A program made the position numbers and the translations under genes. Shown here one piece after another: positions 45,508 through 58,420 of a stretch of 64,000 bases of DNA. The notes under the pieces were generated by a model, which did not search any database, had not been told where the DNA came from, and saw only the letters and a list, made by a program, of their open reading frames with translations. Each line of letters begins with the position of its first letter. Within the stretch, counting starts at the first letter, position 1. The stretch is from Atherinomorus stipes (Eukaryota; Chordata; Actinopteri; Atheriniformes; Atherinidae): assembly GCA_023101725.1 (NCBI GenBank), contig JALJCO010003410.1, forward strand, positions 1,289,001 through 1,353,000, given 5' to 3'.

Positions 45508-46466
45508 TGGAGGGCGGTGAGGGAGGCGAGGTGATGGGTGGCTGGACCTGCAGTCACCCTCTTTTTACACCTCTCAGCCCCACTCCATCAGCCCTCCCAC
45601 TCCTCCAGAAACCCACGGCTGCTTTCCCCTTCGTCTGCAGGGCCTTTAGAGGAAATACATGATCCTGTTTAATAAAGGAATACTCCGCAGAAAATCAAGT
45701 CCCTTGTACCCAAACTCCTGATCGATTACTTCAATGCCAAAACCTCCCTCTTGTTCCGCTGCACAGTTGCTGAGTTTTAAGATTAACAAAAAGAAAAAAA
45801 AGGGGAAAAAAAAGGGGAAAAAAAAAAAAAAGCAAAAAAGAAGAAATTTCAAGAAGTCACCTTAAGCTCCTGGAAAAACTTAATCCCTTTAAAAAAAAAA
45901 AAAAAAAAAAAAAGAGTTTGAGTTAAAAGCAAATGCTGACTTCAATGTGGTGTTCAATTATCCTTTTTTTTGGGTCATTTGTCGAGAACTATGAAAATGT
46001 TTACAAAAAAATACAGCAAAATAATACACAAAAAGCTAAACAATCCCTGATTTTGATCATTTTCATCCATTTTAGTTGTGATTTGAATACGTGTATGTTA
46101 GAAACTGCAAGGAAAAAAAAATCCACCAATCAGAATACTTCTCTTATAATCACAACCACATATTTTGTGGCCTTTGGAGTTAACTGGGACTTCATGTATA
46201 TTTGGGCTTAAAAAAAAACCCCGAAAAACTAACTCTACGTAGTTGCTTCAAGAAATATTTTGCTTGAAAGCTGAGTAAACACATCAAACTTTAAATGTCC
46301 CTAAAACAGTCACATTTATATCATCCATCTAGTCCCAAAGTATCAAACCCACTTTCAGTACTGCTTTAAACATAAACAAAATAATACCTAGAATGTGCAG
46401 GAGAAAAATGTTTGCAGTCAGTTGTGACCACCTCAGAGCAATACTTGATCTTCTGCAGAGTATTTC

Positions 46467-46472
46467 TTTATT
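46467..46472 (-). terminator. Candidate polyadenylation signal of kbtbd2
   Basis: AATAAA on the minus strand, about 440 nt past the kbtbd2 stop codon. Longer 3' ends are possible. Confidence 0.35.
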
Positions 46473-46912
46473 AACAAATAGAAGAAAAAGGAAGAGGACG
46501 GGGGAGAGGGAAGCCAAGAATGTAGAAAGGGGTCTGAGGGGGAAGTTTTGGTACAGTTGCCATTATAATTTAACAGGTTTACCAGTTAAGTGCATCATCA
46601 TCTTCCTCATCATGAAATTAGTTTAGATTATCACATTGTAGAAACAGTATGACAGACATGATAACTAACAGATGTCACAACTGACAACATAAAAAAAGAA
46701 AAAGAAGAAATTGTCAGATTACTAATTTATCTGAGGGGCTTCTTATCGCTCCGAGCTCGTTTGAACGGCACAAGTCCAGCAGTCCCTCTGTGAAACAGAC
46801 AAACCCTTTAAATTTGCAGAGATCTGAAGCCCACCCCCCTTTCATGTTCATCCCTCAGTGTTACAGACTCCTGGTTTAGCCAGCGAGGTAGGGGAGGCGG
46901 GGGGTTTAAGAG

Positions 46913-49900
46913 CTATACGTGAGGGAGTGTCACCAGCTCCCCATCCACCTCAAACTCCTCAGCTCCATCAGGGGAGAAGAGGTAGGTTGGAGGTTTCCAT
47001 GGAGACTCCTCCAAACAGGAGGGGTACAGTTTCCCCACCGCACAGCGGAAGTCCTTGCCCAGATCCCAGAGGACTCGCTCGGACACGGGCTGCCGCAGGT
47101 ACCAGCGGTCCAGTTCCACGTCGTACTGATAAATGGCATACTTGGCGCGCTCGTTCATGTGGGTTTCTCGCATGAAAATGCACAGCGAGTTGAGCAGCAC
47201 CACGGCGCGCACGCACGGGTCCGAGTAGCGCTTGGCGGGGATGTTAGCAGCAACGCGCCACTCGTTCTTGTTGACGTCGTAGATCTCCACTGTGATAGAG
47301 GAGCCATCGATGGTGCTCGTCGGCATGCGCATGCCAGAGTTGCTGACCACGTGAAGGCCGCCGATGTAGAAAATGAGGTCACCGAAGGCGGCTGCGGAGG
47401 CGAAGCAGCGGCTGGTCTTGCGCGTGGCCATCTCCACCCAGGTGTCTGCTCGGGGGAAGTAACAGTACATCAGATCGTGGGTCATCACGTAGATGCAGTC
47501 ATGCGCCACCACTGAGGTGCTCCAGTTCCAGGCGAAGGGCAGAGGGCTCATCATGCTCCATTCATCCTTTTCGCAGTCGTAGCGCTCCACTGTGCGCTTG
47601 TTTAGCTCTCCTCCGACGTTATCTCCACCGATTGCATAGATGTAGCCCTCACAGTAGACCAGCGAGGGCTTGGTTCGGGCACACAGCATGGGGGTCTTGG
47701 GCACCCAGGTGTTCTGCTGGGCATCAAACCAGAAAAAGCTATCGACTGGGTGGAAAACGGCCTGTAACTTGCCTTTCTTGCCATGGTTGGTGATTGAGTT
47801 TTTTAGAGGAATCTGTCCACCAGCAATAAATACATCATTGTCCGGAGTAACAAGGGTCCCCACCTTCTGCAGGTCTCCTGGGGGGTTGCAGAGCTTGTAC
47901 ACTTTCTCTGCCTGCGGGCTGTAACACACTATCGTAGTAGGCACAGATGTAGACATTACATAGCACTCGCCTTGCGTTTCTGACATGGCCTCCATGAAGA
48001 TGAGCATTTCCTCCTTGGTCATGCCTAACCGAGGCTTGAAGAATTTGGGCATGGACTTGTAGAGGCCCTGCACCACCACCGACTTGTCGTTAGGTGGCAA
48101 ACCCTGGAACCAGGCACGCTGCGTGACCTCTGACAACGCATCAATGCGGATCTGACTCAGCACAGAGGACAGGTGCTGTGAGCGTGCCTCCATGTTATAT
48201 TCCAACCACAGCATGGCGGCCTCGCGCACCGTCTCCTCCTTCTCCACGTTGAGGTTGTCGCTGCTCAGGATGTCTATCAACAGCTCGTGGGAGAGTTGAA
48301 GGAAGGCCTCCTGCCGGTACACCATGGGGAACTTGTGCTCCACCATGCGCTTGGCGCTCTGCTTTAACTCACTACAGCTGAACAGGTCGCCGATGCTCAA
48401 CATGCGGACACAGTTCTCAGCATTTATCTTCTTCACTAGATAGTCCCTGCACTGCAGCAAGACGTCTTCAACCTGCAGTGGACAAAGGACAGGAGACAGA
48501 CATCTGTCAACACAAATGTTTCATTTTGTGAAATTATAATCCACAGATTTAAAAGCAAAAACAACTAACACCTGCTCTGGTGAGTATCCCAGTAACAATA
48601 AAATAAAATTACAGAGATGATGTGCAAATTAACTTTTTATGGGTTTATTTTTCTTATACATTTATTCTTTAAATGGCAAGACAAATACAAAGCTCCTTTA
48701 GGATGAGGAAGACCATCAGATGACTTCTGACCTGTAAGAAGCAGGCAGTCTCATAGAGCGGCTCCACTGTGCTGTCACTGATGGCCAGATTGCCTGTGTA
48801 GGCATAGGTGATGATGATCTGGAGGGTGGCCGGGTCCACATTCCTCAGATGGACGTGTGTCTGCTTGCTCTCGCTGAGGCCACTCATAAACATTGCCCTG
48901 CAACAGAACAAAGATCGATCAGTAACTGGTGGCAGAAAGAGGATAAAAAACTTGCACAGCAATTCATACGAGTTTTAGGGTAAGAAAGAGTTCCAGCTTT
49001 CCCAAAAAGATTTACATCATCAACTTTTTGTTAATACTGCTACTAAAACTATGTTACAACGATTTTTCATGTACTAATTAACTTGTTTTCCTACAACCAT
49101 GTGACAAAAAGTGACATCCAGCATCTGGGTTGTTAGCTAACTGCGTACAACTCTGCTCCAGCTGCGTCTCCACTCCTCAGCAGGCCGCCCACTCTTCCTC
49201 CATGTCATTCATCAGTCGTATGCACTGTGAGTCACATCCTTAACTTCCCTCACTTTATCAGTTTCTCACATCTGACTCTGAAAGTGTGTCTCTTTGCTGG
49301 AAGACAGCATTTCAGTGCTAATGTTGTCAAAGACCACATGACTACACTCTATATTAATACATTGCTGACATTTATACCAATTTTAAACCACAGCTGGCCC
49401 AAAATTTAAAGACTTAACAGAGCAGCTGTTGTCAAACCTCCTAAATGTTGCAATTGTTTGTCACTGAAAAACAATTTGTGGTCAATTTCACAAGAAAAAC
49501 CAAAAACAAAGTCATACAGCAGAAACTAAATGGGTACATTTTCGCTTGCTTTGAGTGTTCACATAATATAGTTAAATGCAATAACGTTTGATTATACATA
49601 CATATTACACACACACACACACGTTACTGACTTTTGTACTCTGACTTTACTCCTCTGTTGTATTTCAGTCAAGTTCTTCAAAGTGAAGAGGAAAAGGAAA
49701 ACTTATTCATTGATCGATTACAGAGGCAGATCAATTATTAAAATAATCAAGATGCAGCTCTAGGTGGAACTTTAGTTTTTCCACCCACAGGTGTTGGAAA
49801 AACCATCTCAATTGAGACCCCATGGGTTCTAATCCACGGGTGATCACGTTTCCTCAGTACAGCTGCCTTTACTGCTTCGACTATTTTATTCACTAAATAT

Positions 49901-52086
49901 TAAACTTTTTTTTTTAAATCACTGACATGTTTGCACATTTTCACTTTCTCTTTATTCTATTTTATACTCATTTTGTTCTATGCTGAGATGTACAATAATA
50001 ATAATAAACTTCTTTTCTATTGCAATAATGTCTTCTTTGCGTTTCTTTGCTGAATCAGCCACGTTGTGCATTCAAAACAGTCATGAATGTATATCCACTT
50101 GCTTGTGTGAAAGTGTAAAGCGATTTGGAAGAAAAAGTTATAAGTGGAGTTTCTCAGCCTTGGGACACCGCTGGGCAGCAACAGCTCCAGAAATGTACAA
50201 AATAAATGTCACTGTGCCATCAAACAAGCCAGGAACGCAGAATTTCAAAAGATGCATTATGTAAATTTCTCACCTTAAAGGTGCTATAGAGGATGTTTCA
50301 GCATTTCAGAAAGCCGAGACTGTTACCGAGTTTTTGAGTAATGCGCAAGTGCAAGACCAACCAGCTAGATTCACAGCACCCTCCTACAGCCACAGAATAA
50401 CATGCACGAGCAACTCTGGTGTTTAGCAGACAGCAGGTACAGATTCTCCCATCACTGCAAACTCAAGTAAACAGAATGCCGTCGCTAACTACTAGCAGAA
50501 CAATGTTAGCAATAGCTACCTGATGTAAACGTCAGACAAGGGCTAAGACACTTCATGATTTTTACCTTCCGGACACCGCGTAATGTTGCAGCCCAGTTAC
50601 ACTTTACACACTGCACCACATGGTAGCAAGTGAATACCAACACACCTGCTGTTTTAAATGTGCATAGTGGCCGATTCAACAAGGAAATGGAACAGGACAA
50701 TCGTGGAGGAAAAGACAGAACGAGCTAAAAGAATCAACATAGGACTGACTTCTACTTGCTGGAGAGGTCACAGTAAAAGGTAAGATAGGAGGTGGATGCT
50801 GAATTAGTCGTTGCTACAGGGCACACCACTGAGAAAATCTGAAAAAAATTAAAAAAAAAAAAAAAAAAAACCAAAGTCCCTAGAGTCTCTTCAATTTATT
50901 GACGACAAACTAGAGATGTTAGAAGTCATCTTTAACAGTAGAGGGTTTTGTTCACCATTTGCTGAGGTTTTTTGCAGACAGATGAACCAGAAAGTCCTTA
51001 GCAGCTGATTTAGCAGTGAAAAACATCAGGAGCTGCATACCCAGGGTATATACAGAAGTTATTAAGCTGAAATTAATACCTTTTTTTAATACCTTTCTAA
51101 CATTCTTTAATACCAACACGTCAACCATGCTTTCGGACTTCAGTTATAGACATAATAACTAATAATTACAAAGGTCACGGAGGTGCACAGACTTGTTCAC
51201 AACACTAGCAGAAAAAGAGACGAATCCTCACAAATGGAAAAGAAATTTCACCCAAATAGAACAAGTAACAAATATGCTCACAGAGGCTTCATAAAAGTTT
51301 TTAAAGTGTTTATTTTCTGTTAATGCTCCTTTGGCACCCCGCTGTGATCGTTTCAATATTTTATGTAAAGCACTTTGGATTGTCCTGTATGTGAAATGTG
51401 TTTTAATAAAAAAAAATGCCATCATCTTCAGACGATGCTATTTGCACATAACAGCTTTTACTACCTTCTACTCTGATTTCCTGCAGGTGAAAAATTTTGG
51501 AGGTTCAGAGGAACACGTTCAGGTGTTCATGTACACCTACACCATATCTACAGTTTGTATATTCCAGCTACATCTGGACAGTGTGAAAGTGTGTTCTCTA
51601 CAGCCGCAGAGGTATTAACAGAAAAAGAACCGACTGACTTAGTTTTGATTACAAATGTTTGAACCCCCCCCCCCAAAAAATACACCTAAATAAGGTGTGA
51701 AAAAAGGTCAAACAAACTAAAGGAGTTTACATCACAAATAAAGTCAAAAACCTTTTAACTTTGTCTCACCAGTGTGTCGAAGTGACTTAAGTGTGATACA
51801 ACTACACACTTTATATACAGATTTCACTAATGCACTGTTCTTTTCATAACTAAGGCCCCGTCCACACGAAGTCAAACTCTGGGCTAAATTCACAAATTTT
51901 TCACCAAACCAGCCTCTCATCCATACGAAGCCGGCATTTCGGGGGTCTGTAAACGATCTTTTTTTAAAAATCAAGCCTTCAGAGTGGGAAGATTTTGAAA
52001 TGCCGTTTTGCGGTTCCATCTTTAAGCTCTGACTGCATTTTTTTTCCCTCTTGCATGCATGCGTAATAGCTTTGCCTCTAAATAAA

Positions 52087-52153
<67 letters not shown>

Positions 52154-54804
52154 AAACACGCATGCGCTATACTCAGTATCACAACAATAGCGCCATACAG
52201 GGTTGAATGGTTTCTGCTCGTACCTGTTCGCCCATTCGTACTTGCCGCCATCTTTTTAGCTTGGTTGCTCAACCCTCTTCTTTTTGGGTGTTTCTGGAAG
52301 ATCGCAACCGTAGATCGAAGCATTCGGTTTGGTTGTTTAACGTTGTATACATATTTTTCCACATGCCCAGTATTTCATCGCCTATTTTTGCTTTAGCACC
52401 ACAGCGCCACTTACAGGCCTGGCGTATATTTTGCAGCGTTTCCATGCATTCATGTGGTCGATCACATTTATTTTATGTCTTCGCCTTTAAGACAAATGAT
52501 CTGGAAAATATGAGCGTTTCGTGTTCGCTTTGACTTCGCGTGGACATGGTCTAAATCAATACGTGAACATTTTCATCATTTGTCTATCTGCACTTTTTTG
52601 CTGCGAATGTAAATTATAAAACAATTTGCAAGCAATTATCTCTGTTACTGTTGTTATGGAACAGATTACCGTCATTCTGAGCAGGTTTATTTTACACCTG
52701 TTATTAGTTACTGGACGTTTTCTTTCCTGAATGAAGACACTGACTTTTACAGAATTGTTTCTCATTTCCTCCAACCCAAGACCAAGTTATTTTTCGGGTG
52801 TGAGGAAAAGTACGGATGCTTTTCCAGCACTTTAATTGTGCAGCTCGTCTTGTCCTACACACAAAGGACTTTGCTACGTCTGAATCGGGGAACATGTGAA
52901 ATAGCTCTGATCCCCTCGGTGGGTATGAACGCTGTTAAGTTGCCGTTTTTTAAAACCTCGGCACGCAACGTTGGGGTTGCGCAGAGTTTTCTGCCTGACG
53001 TCTGCATTCACAGTGCTGGTCACCTACCTCTGCTAGTAGAGGAGCGGTGGAAGTTGGAGGAGAAGTGATGCTAGCCGTCGTGCTACGTGTCCCCGGATTC
53101 ATACTTGGTGGGCATTTTTAGATTCCATGTGGGACTTTACGGTGTTCACTCCCATGGTGATATTAATTTTCTACTTGCAGACTTGACAACATGTCTTTCG
53201 ATGATCACCAACCACTGGCTTGAGCCTTTGAATTGTAGTTACTCCAACCAAACCCCCCCAAAATGACACTTCCCTATCTTAGCAGCAAGTCCGTCGCAAG
53301 TTAGACCAATTTGGAGCTAAAGCGCCACCTGCTGCTTGTTTTTTTTTTTTTTAAATCTTTATTGTGACTTGTTATAACAGCAGCGCAAGTTGATGACGTC
53401 ATATCGTTGATCTCCAGAGATCCCGCATTAATTAAACTAAATAAAGTAAATAAATGCAAGTGATTTTTAGGATTGGCCTACACACCTGGCACAAAAAATA
53501 TCAGTTTGATAGTGATTCAAAAATGTAATACCTCACCAGAAATATTTATTACTTTTCAGTACTTTTTAATGGCCTTAATTTTTGCCAGTTTCCTTTACTA
53601 CCTTTTAATACTTTTTACAACCCCAGGGACACCCTGATACCTTAAAGTATCTAGTCATTTGCCCTAATGAGCATTTCTTATGACAAACATGGATTTTTTT
53701 TTTCTCTAAACGAATAAAAAAAACTAACAGTCACCTGCAACTAATATTACAAATATTATTGGGGTTGGGGGTGTGTGTGTGTGTGTCTGTGTGTTGATCA
53801 CAGCAGGGGCTAAACATGCCAGGCTGCATTACGTAACCCTGCAGGCCTACCATTGCCCCCCCCCCCCCAAATCTCTCACCAAGACCTACGTGACCAGACT
53901 TTCCCCTACAAAGACAAGCTCTCTCCAGGGTCCACCCCCTTCTTTCCCTGAAGCGAGGAATGTGTGGAGAGAGGAGGTGGACAGGGAGGAAACGGGAGGA
54001 GGAAGGAGCAGCAGTTTAGCGGAAGGGCTGTGACACCTCTAAAGCCTGAAGGGGAAAATGCTCTGCGTGTTCACACCAGATAAACAGTGTGTGGGAAGCT
54101 GGGAAGCAGTGGGGAGAAGTGTAACGCAAGAACGGAGGGAGGGAGGGATGAGACAGAGACGTAGACAGAGTGTTCAAATGCCGCATGAGCTGTTGTCATG
54201 TACAAATGGGCTTTTCCCAGAGTCAAGGCTGCAGCTCTGTCAGTCACTATAGTACATTCACTTGATTATGCAATGTGTTTCGTATGAACTAGACCTCCTG
54301 CGGGACTGGAGGGGAACGTCTGAGGAGCTTCTGTTAGTGATTGCCTAATTTATTCCATGCAAAAATATATCAGAAACAGAATGACTGGTGCAGAATACAG
54401 CTCCAGTTTTCATGGAAACGTCATCCTCTTGCTATCCATCATACATGCATAGAAAAGATATCACTTGCTCTACAATGTGGCACATTGTTCATTGTAACTA
54501 GAGGAGGTGAGCATTTAAAGTCATAACTGGCTAAATGAGATGCAAAACATGGTCATGCTCAGCTTGCCAAATACAATAACGTACATGTGTTATTCCACAC
54601 CATGAGGCTGACAACAGTGTCACATACTCACTTGAAATAGGAGCTACATGTGGCTAAGACCATCTTGTGACATGGGAACTCTGTGTCCTCCACCAGCAGC
54701 ACCACATCAGTCAGTAATTTCTGTTCGTAAAAGAACTTGAGCTGCTCCAGCAGGGAGACAGCATAGTCCGTGTTGACCGGCCTGCGCTCACTAAGATCCG
54801 ACAT
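46913..54804 (-). CDS. kbtbd2: Kelch repeat and BTB domain-containing protein 2
   Basis: KBTBD2 is a cullin-3 substrate adaptor. In mammals it targets the PI3K subunit p85 alpha and so affects insulin signalling. Three coding exons on the minus strand (54804-54632, 48897-48732, 48472-46913) give 632 residues (human 623). The start is [20 protein letters not shown] at 54804. The BTB domain spans about residues 20-130, with [39 protein letters not shown] and [14 protein letters not shown] follows at about 135-235 ([40 protein letters not shown]). The kelch region (about 290-610) includes [40 protein letters not shown] and [18 protein letters not shown]. It ends [19 protein letters not shown]. 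Phases join cleanly, and the large last exon is uninterrupted. Divergent from buc and convergent with avl9. Confidence 0.97.
51362..51412 (+). repeat. SINE/LINE 3' tail
   Basis: TGTAAAGCACTTTGGATTG followed by GTGAAATGTGTTTTAATAAA is the conserved tail of common fish retroposons. The body upstream is not recognisable. Confidence 0.45.
51854..52551. mobile_element. PIF/Harbinger-like element with internal A61
   Basis: The left end GGCCCCGTCCACACGAAGTC pairs with the right end (GACCATGTCCACGCGAAGTC on the opposite strand). TAA flanks both sides (51851-51853 and 52552-52554). The interior contains a 61-nt A run (52089-52149) but no transposase-like frame. 698 bp, non-autonomous. Confidence 0.7.
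52089..52149. repeat. A61 homopolymer
   Basis: Sixty-one consecutive A's, the longest single-base run in the window, inside the Harbinger-like element. Confidence 0.95.
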
Positions 54805-55235
54805 GGTTGCATCCCATGAATCGTGCCCCAGTTTTAAAAACTCACTCGGCCGGCAGAACCGGACACAAACAACAAGGAGAAAAAAAAAAAAAAAGTATAT
54901 ATTATATATAGAGATAGATTCTTAAAGATTCAAAAGGATAAATGGGAGGAGAGGCAACTCCACGACACCTCCGCTGGCCCAGGTGGAGGAGTTAAACTCC
55001 TATGTGGCAAATTCTTTGCTGGTCCTTCTGCTGGAGATAAGCTGGGCAGAGATGATTTGAAGTTTGTGGTGAACTTGTAAAACTGTCAGGAGTCCAGAGG
55101 AAGGGGGGATTTGGGGTGAGGAAAGGGTTCCCCCTCATGAGTCTATGTGTCATCTGAAGTCTTGCAGAGAGGCACTGAGGACCAGAGGTAGAGAGAGCAC
55201 GACTGCTGGTGCAGCACTGCTACATTAGTGGTTGT
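54805..55235 (-). promoter_or_regulatory. kbtbd2 5' leader in the first coding exon, with upstream ORFs
   Basis: The minus-strand exon begins after an acceptor TCTTTCAG at 55236-55243 and runs 431 nt to the start codon. About 10 nt into it is ATGTAG (55225-55220), a start codon directly followed by a stop. A 53-codon upstream ORF runs 55153-54992, and two further ATGs lie close to the true start. This suggests translational control of KBTBD2. The splice acceptor is inferred from sequence alone. Confidence 0.5.
54992..55153 (-). other. Upstream ORF in the kbtbd2 leader, 53 codons
   Basis: Opens with ATG at 55153, starts MTHRLMRGNPFL, contains QQKDQQRICHIGV at the end, and stops with TAA at 54994-54992. 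It ends about 190 nt before the main start and does not overlap it. I see no reason to call the peptide itself functional. Confidence 0.4.
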
Positions 55236-56129
55236 CTGAAAGACAAAAAAGGGAAATACAAAAACAGGGAAGAAGTGAATTTCAAATCCACTGAAACCAG
55301 AAGAAGAAAAATAAATTCTTTACTTTAAAGATTATTTCTCCCCTTTGCCAGCCAGACCAGAAACCTGTCTGAAAGTTTTATTTCAGAGAAAATCTGCACT
55401 CAAAACAACCAGCCTACTCATACAGGCCACCTAATGTTATCTCACCCACCACCTTCCCTTTCAGACACTCAAACAACAGAAGCTGCTTTTAAAAAGAGAA
55501 AATAGCAATGACCATTTAAAAAGGGCTGGCACTGTGTCACCTTTAGCTTTCTATAAAATGAAAAACCATCTCAATTATGGCATAACACAGGCACTGCATT
55601 GCATTCATAGTAAATTAGGTAAAATACCTTAAATCTTTAACAGAATTGGGTTTTCTCGGACCAACATAAAGCAAATATGATATCTGTCATATTAGGTGCA
55701 TTAGAAAACATTAATGCACCTATATTGTTGCAAAACAACAATTAGGTGCATTAATTTTTTCTATATATGCACCTGAGATTGATGTTACATGTTAAAATAA
55801 AAAGCCAGACACTCTTTTAAACAGATCTTGAGCAATAGTTCTCCAGGCTTTCTGAGGGCATTTTAAAGTTTTGGTTGGGTCATTGGCTTTTTCACTCATT
55901 TTCAGTCCAGTTAATTTTGATATTTGGTTATATAAATAGGACAACAGTACACTTGTTGGCAACATCATTGAATTCTATAAGACAGTCGAAATCTAGGTCA
56001 GTACATAAAAACAAAATAAAAAAATAATAATTGTGACTTTTCTTCCCCCCACAAACCTCGCCATACTTGCAATTTAGGAAACAACGCCAAAGCTGCAGCA
56101 GTCTGCAAGAATGAAGATTTTATATGTAT

Positions 56130-56131
<2 letters not shown>

Positions 56132-56177
<46 letters not shown>
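56132..56177. repeat. (TA)n microsatellite, left flank of a transposon
   Basis: TA repeat ending directly at the terminus of the hAT-like element. Confidence 0.9.
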
Positions 56178-56178
<1 letters not shown>

Positions 56179-56180
<2 letters not shown>

Positions 56181-56988
56181 GGCTGGACGATATAGAAAAA
56201 AAGATTAACGATTAAAAAAAAAAAATCTGTATTGATCGATATCGATATTTATAAAAAAAAAAGAGAAGAAAAAAAAAAAGCCATCATCAAATTAAAAGCC
56301 ATTTTAGGTGCAGCCCTGGCCATTTAAAGGGGAAGCTCGGTTTTTTTCAACTGGGACCCATTTGCTAGCATTAAATACGTTCATTTCCTCACCCAGACAG
56401 TTTTGGTTTATCTTCCTTTAGAAGATATTTAGATCCACTCCAGATCAGCATATGTCCAATATAATGGAAGTGATGGGGCAATCTTGCACAACCTCTAAAT
56501 AAGGCACTTTCTGCCACGAACTCCTTCATTTCACCAATGTTTTGTTACGAAATATTAGTCGGACCCCCTGTGAGCTCGAAGAGGCTTTTTTTGTGTTTTT
56601 TTTTCTTATATTGGACATACGCTGATCTGGATTGGATCTAAATATCTCCCGAAGGAATTCAAGTTGCAACAAAACTGTCTGGATGAGGAAATGAATGTAT
56701 TTCATGCTAGAAAATAGGTCCAGATTGAAAGAAATTGAACTTCCCCTTCAAGCTTTTGCTGAATGACCTACTTATAATAAAGATCACACTAACACTGAAT
56801 TCCAATTCAGCCTTTGCCTGGTCTGCATTTGTGATTGGTTTGGCGGAAGTAGTGACTGTAGTATCATGCTACCCGATAGGCTACAGCGGAAAACTGTTTC
56901 TATATTGAACTTTTATTGACCCTCTTTTTTTTATATTGAAAAAACCTCTATCGATCGATATATATCAATATTGAATTATCGTCCAGCC

Positions 56989-56991
<3 letters not shown>
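56179..56991. mobile_element. hAT-like element inserted in a TA microsatellite
   Basis: The left end AGGGCTGGACGATATAG and the right end (TTAGGGCTGGACGATAATT on the opposite strand) are inverted repeats; GGGCTGGACGATA is a very common fish hAT-type terminus. Both flanks are TA repeat, so the target duplication cannot be delimited. The inner sequence is a large fold-back (56326-56748). Confidence 0.7.
56326..56748. repeat. Large fold-back nested in the hAT-like element
   Basis: 56326-56463 and 56606-56748 are inverted copies of about 140 nt. Shared blocks are AAGGGGAAG, TTCATTTCCTCA-CCAGACAG, AGATATTTAGATCCA and CCAGATCAGC-TATGTCCAATATA. The loop is about 140 nt. A long hairpin RNA would form if transcribed. 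Confidence 0.75.
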
Positions 56992-57062
<71 letters not shown>

Positions 57063-57095
57063 CATACATATACATATATACATATATATATATAT
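56992..57095. repeat. (TA)n microsatellite, right flank of a transposon
   Basis: TA repeat with CATA interruptions towards the right end. Confidence 0.9.
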
Positions 57096-58166
57096 GAGTG
57101 AACATGCTCTCATCCGTTCTGAAAAGAGTGAAATAATATTCGGAGGTATTTATTAATCTTTTTCTATTATTGTTGTTGGTATTTTCTCAGAAATTGTACT
57201 ACGTGAAATGCTGCCATGTTTTGAGGAATGTACTTGCGTTTTTCTATTAAAACTCGATTCTGGAATAGTTTGTTGTTAAAAATTCTGTTTTTATTAAAAA
57301 AGAAAAACTTTCCTATTAAAATGCCATTGTTTACTGAAACAATGGCCTGTTGTGACGATCTGCTGATTTTTCCTGTTTTATCGTTGTTTGATCGCCTGGG
57401 TAACTGGGAGATGCTTGCATGCGTGCACTAACGGTCACATCCTTCACCTAACGTAAGGCCATCCTCACACATTAGCTTCACCAACACTTTAGTCGGCTAT
57501 TTAACCAGATACGGATGATACATCGAGATATTGATTATCTCATCATTTTTATACAACTGGCTGATGATAGAGTAAAACTGACACTTTATCGCTGACATTG
57601 AATGTTTAGCCCAAGGCGTGTTAGCTACCTTAGCATGTTATCGCTAACTAACGCTGCACTTTCCTCCATGTCCAAAACAAACCGTTTTCTACCAAAACGA
57701 AGTGAGTAACATTGGATAAGAAGGCATATCAGGTTAGCATACTCCACCAGCCACAATAGTGCTAGTTTTGAAGCGTTTTAAGAAACAGTACATTAAATGA
57801 GGTGGTCATTTTGATTTTTGGTCAAATGGCCAATACGCCTCATCAGTTAGCTTCATAATGTTCTATCGTAACGTTATATCGCGAGCTCTAGCGGCGATTC
57901 TCGCCTGATTTACACCCGCGGTAAATTAGCAACTTTAGCTTCCTTTCTCTTTACAGTTCCGGGGATGCTTAGTAAGGTAATCAGTCTGCAAAGGTACAGT
58001 AATGGGGTGGTAAAAACAGTCCACCATCTTTAATCGCAAACTCAATTGTTAAACTGCTGCAGAAAAGACATGATGGCAACAATCTACAGAGAGAGCGGTC
58101 ATGCTGCTAGCAGACACTCAGCTAGGCTAACAGCAAAAAAGAGCTAAATAAACGTAAGCTAGCTAC

Positions 58167-58420
58167 CTGACTGAGCCACTTCTCCCGGAAATCTGTCCAA
58201 AATTCGAAATCCAAGAGTCCTCACGATAACCATCCACACACTGAAGCGTCACAGGGGCTTTTCTCGAAGGCAGAAAATGTCAAGTGAGCTCCTCAAGTCG
58301 AATTGAGACGTTAAAGAGTTGAGTGGAAGAGCCGAGCATCGGACAACCTCTCAGCGCATCATAAGCGCCTCAAAGACCAGAGGCCAAATGAGGATACTGC
58401 GCATGCACTCAAACCGGGTG
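58167..58420 (-). promoter_or_regulatory. Probable kbtbd2 first noncoding exon and promoter
   Basis: A donor TCAG/GTAGCT on the minus strand ends a putative leader exon at 58167. Upstream (higher coordinates) is a CpG-richer block with TGCGCATGCA at 58398-58407, close to the NRF1 consensus. No TATA box. Exact transcription start unknown. Confidence 0.4.

Larger units (their letters stand above)
42601..46466. other. avl9-kbtbd2 intergenic region
   Basis: Repeat-bearing spacer between two convergent genes. It contains a fold-back (43317-43453), a Tc1-like fragment (44083-44640) and several homopolymers. No coding signal is recognised. Confidence 0.5.
48898..54631. other. kbtbd2 intron between coding exons 1 and 2
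   Basis: A 5.7-kb intron. It includes a retroposon-like tail (51362-51412), a Harbinger-like element (51854-52551) and a C10 tract near 53857. No other gene is seen. Confidence 0.6.
55236..58166. other. kbtbd2 leader intron
   Basis: Intron inferred from an acceptor at 55236 and a donor (TCAG/GTAGCT) ending at 58166 on the minus strand. It carries the TA microsatellites and the nested hAT-like element at 56179-56991. No gene is seen. Confidence 0.45.

Noticed and set aside
46858..47515. Long plus-strand frames over the last kbtbd2 exon
   Set aside because: They are antisense shadows of the GC-rich kelch-coding exon.
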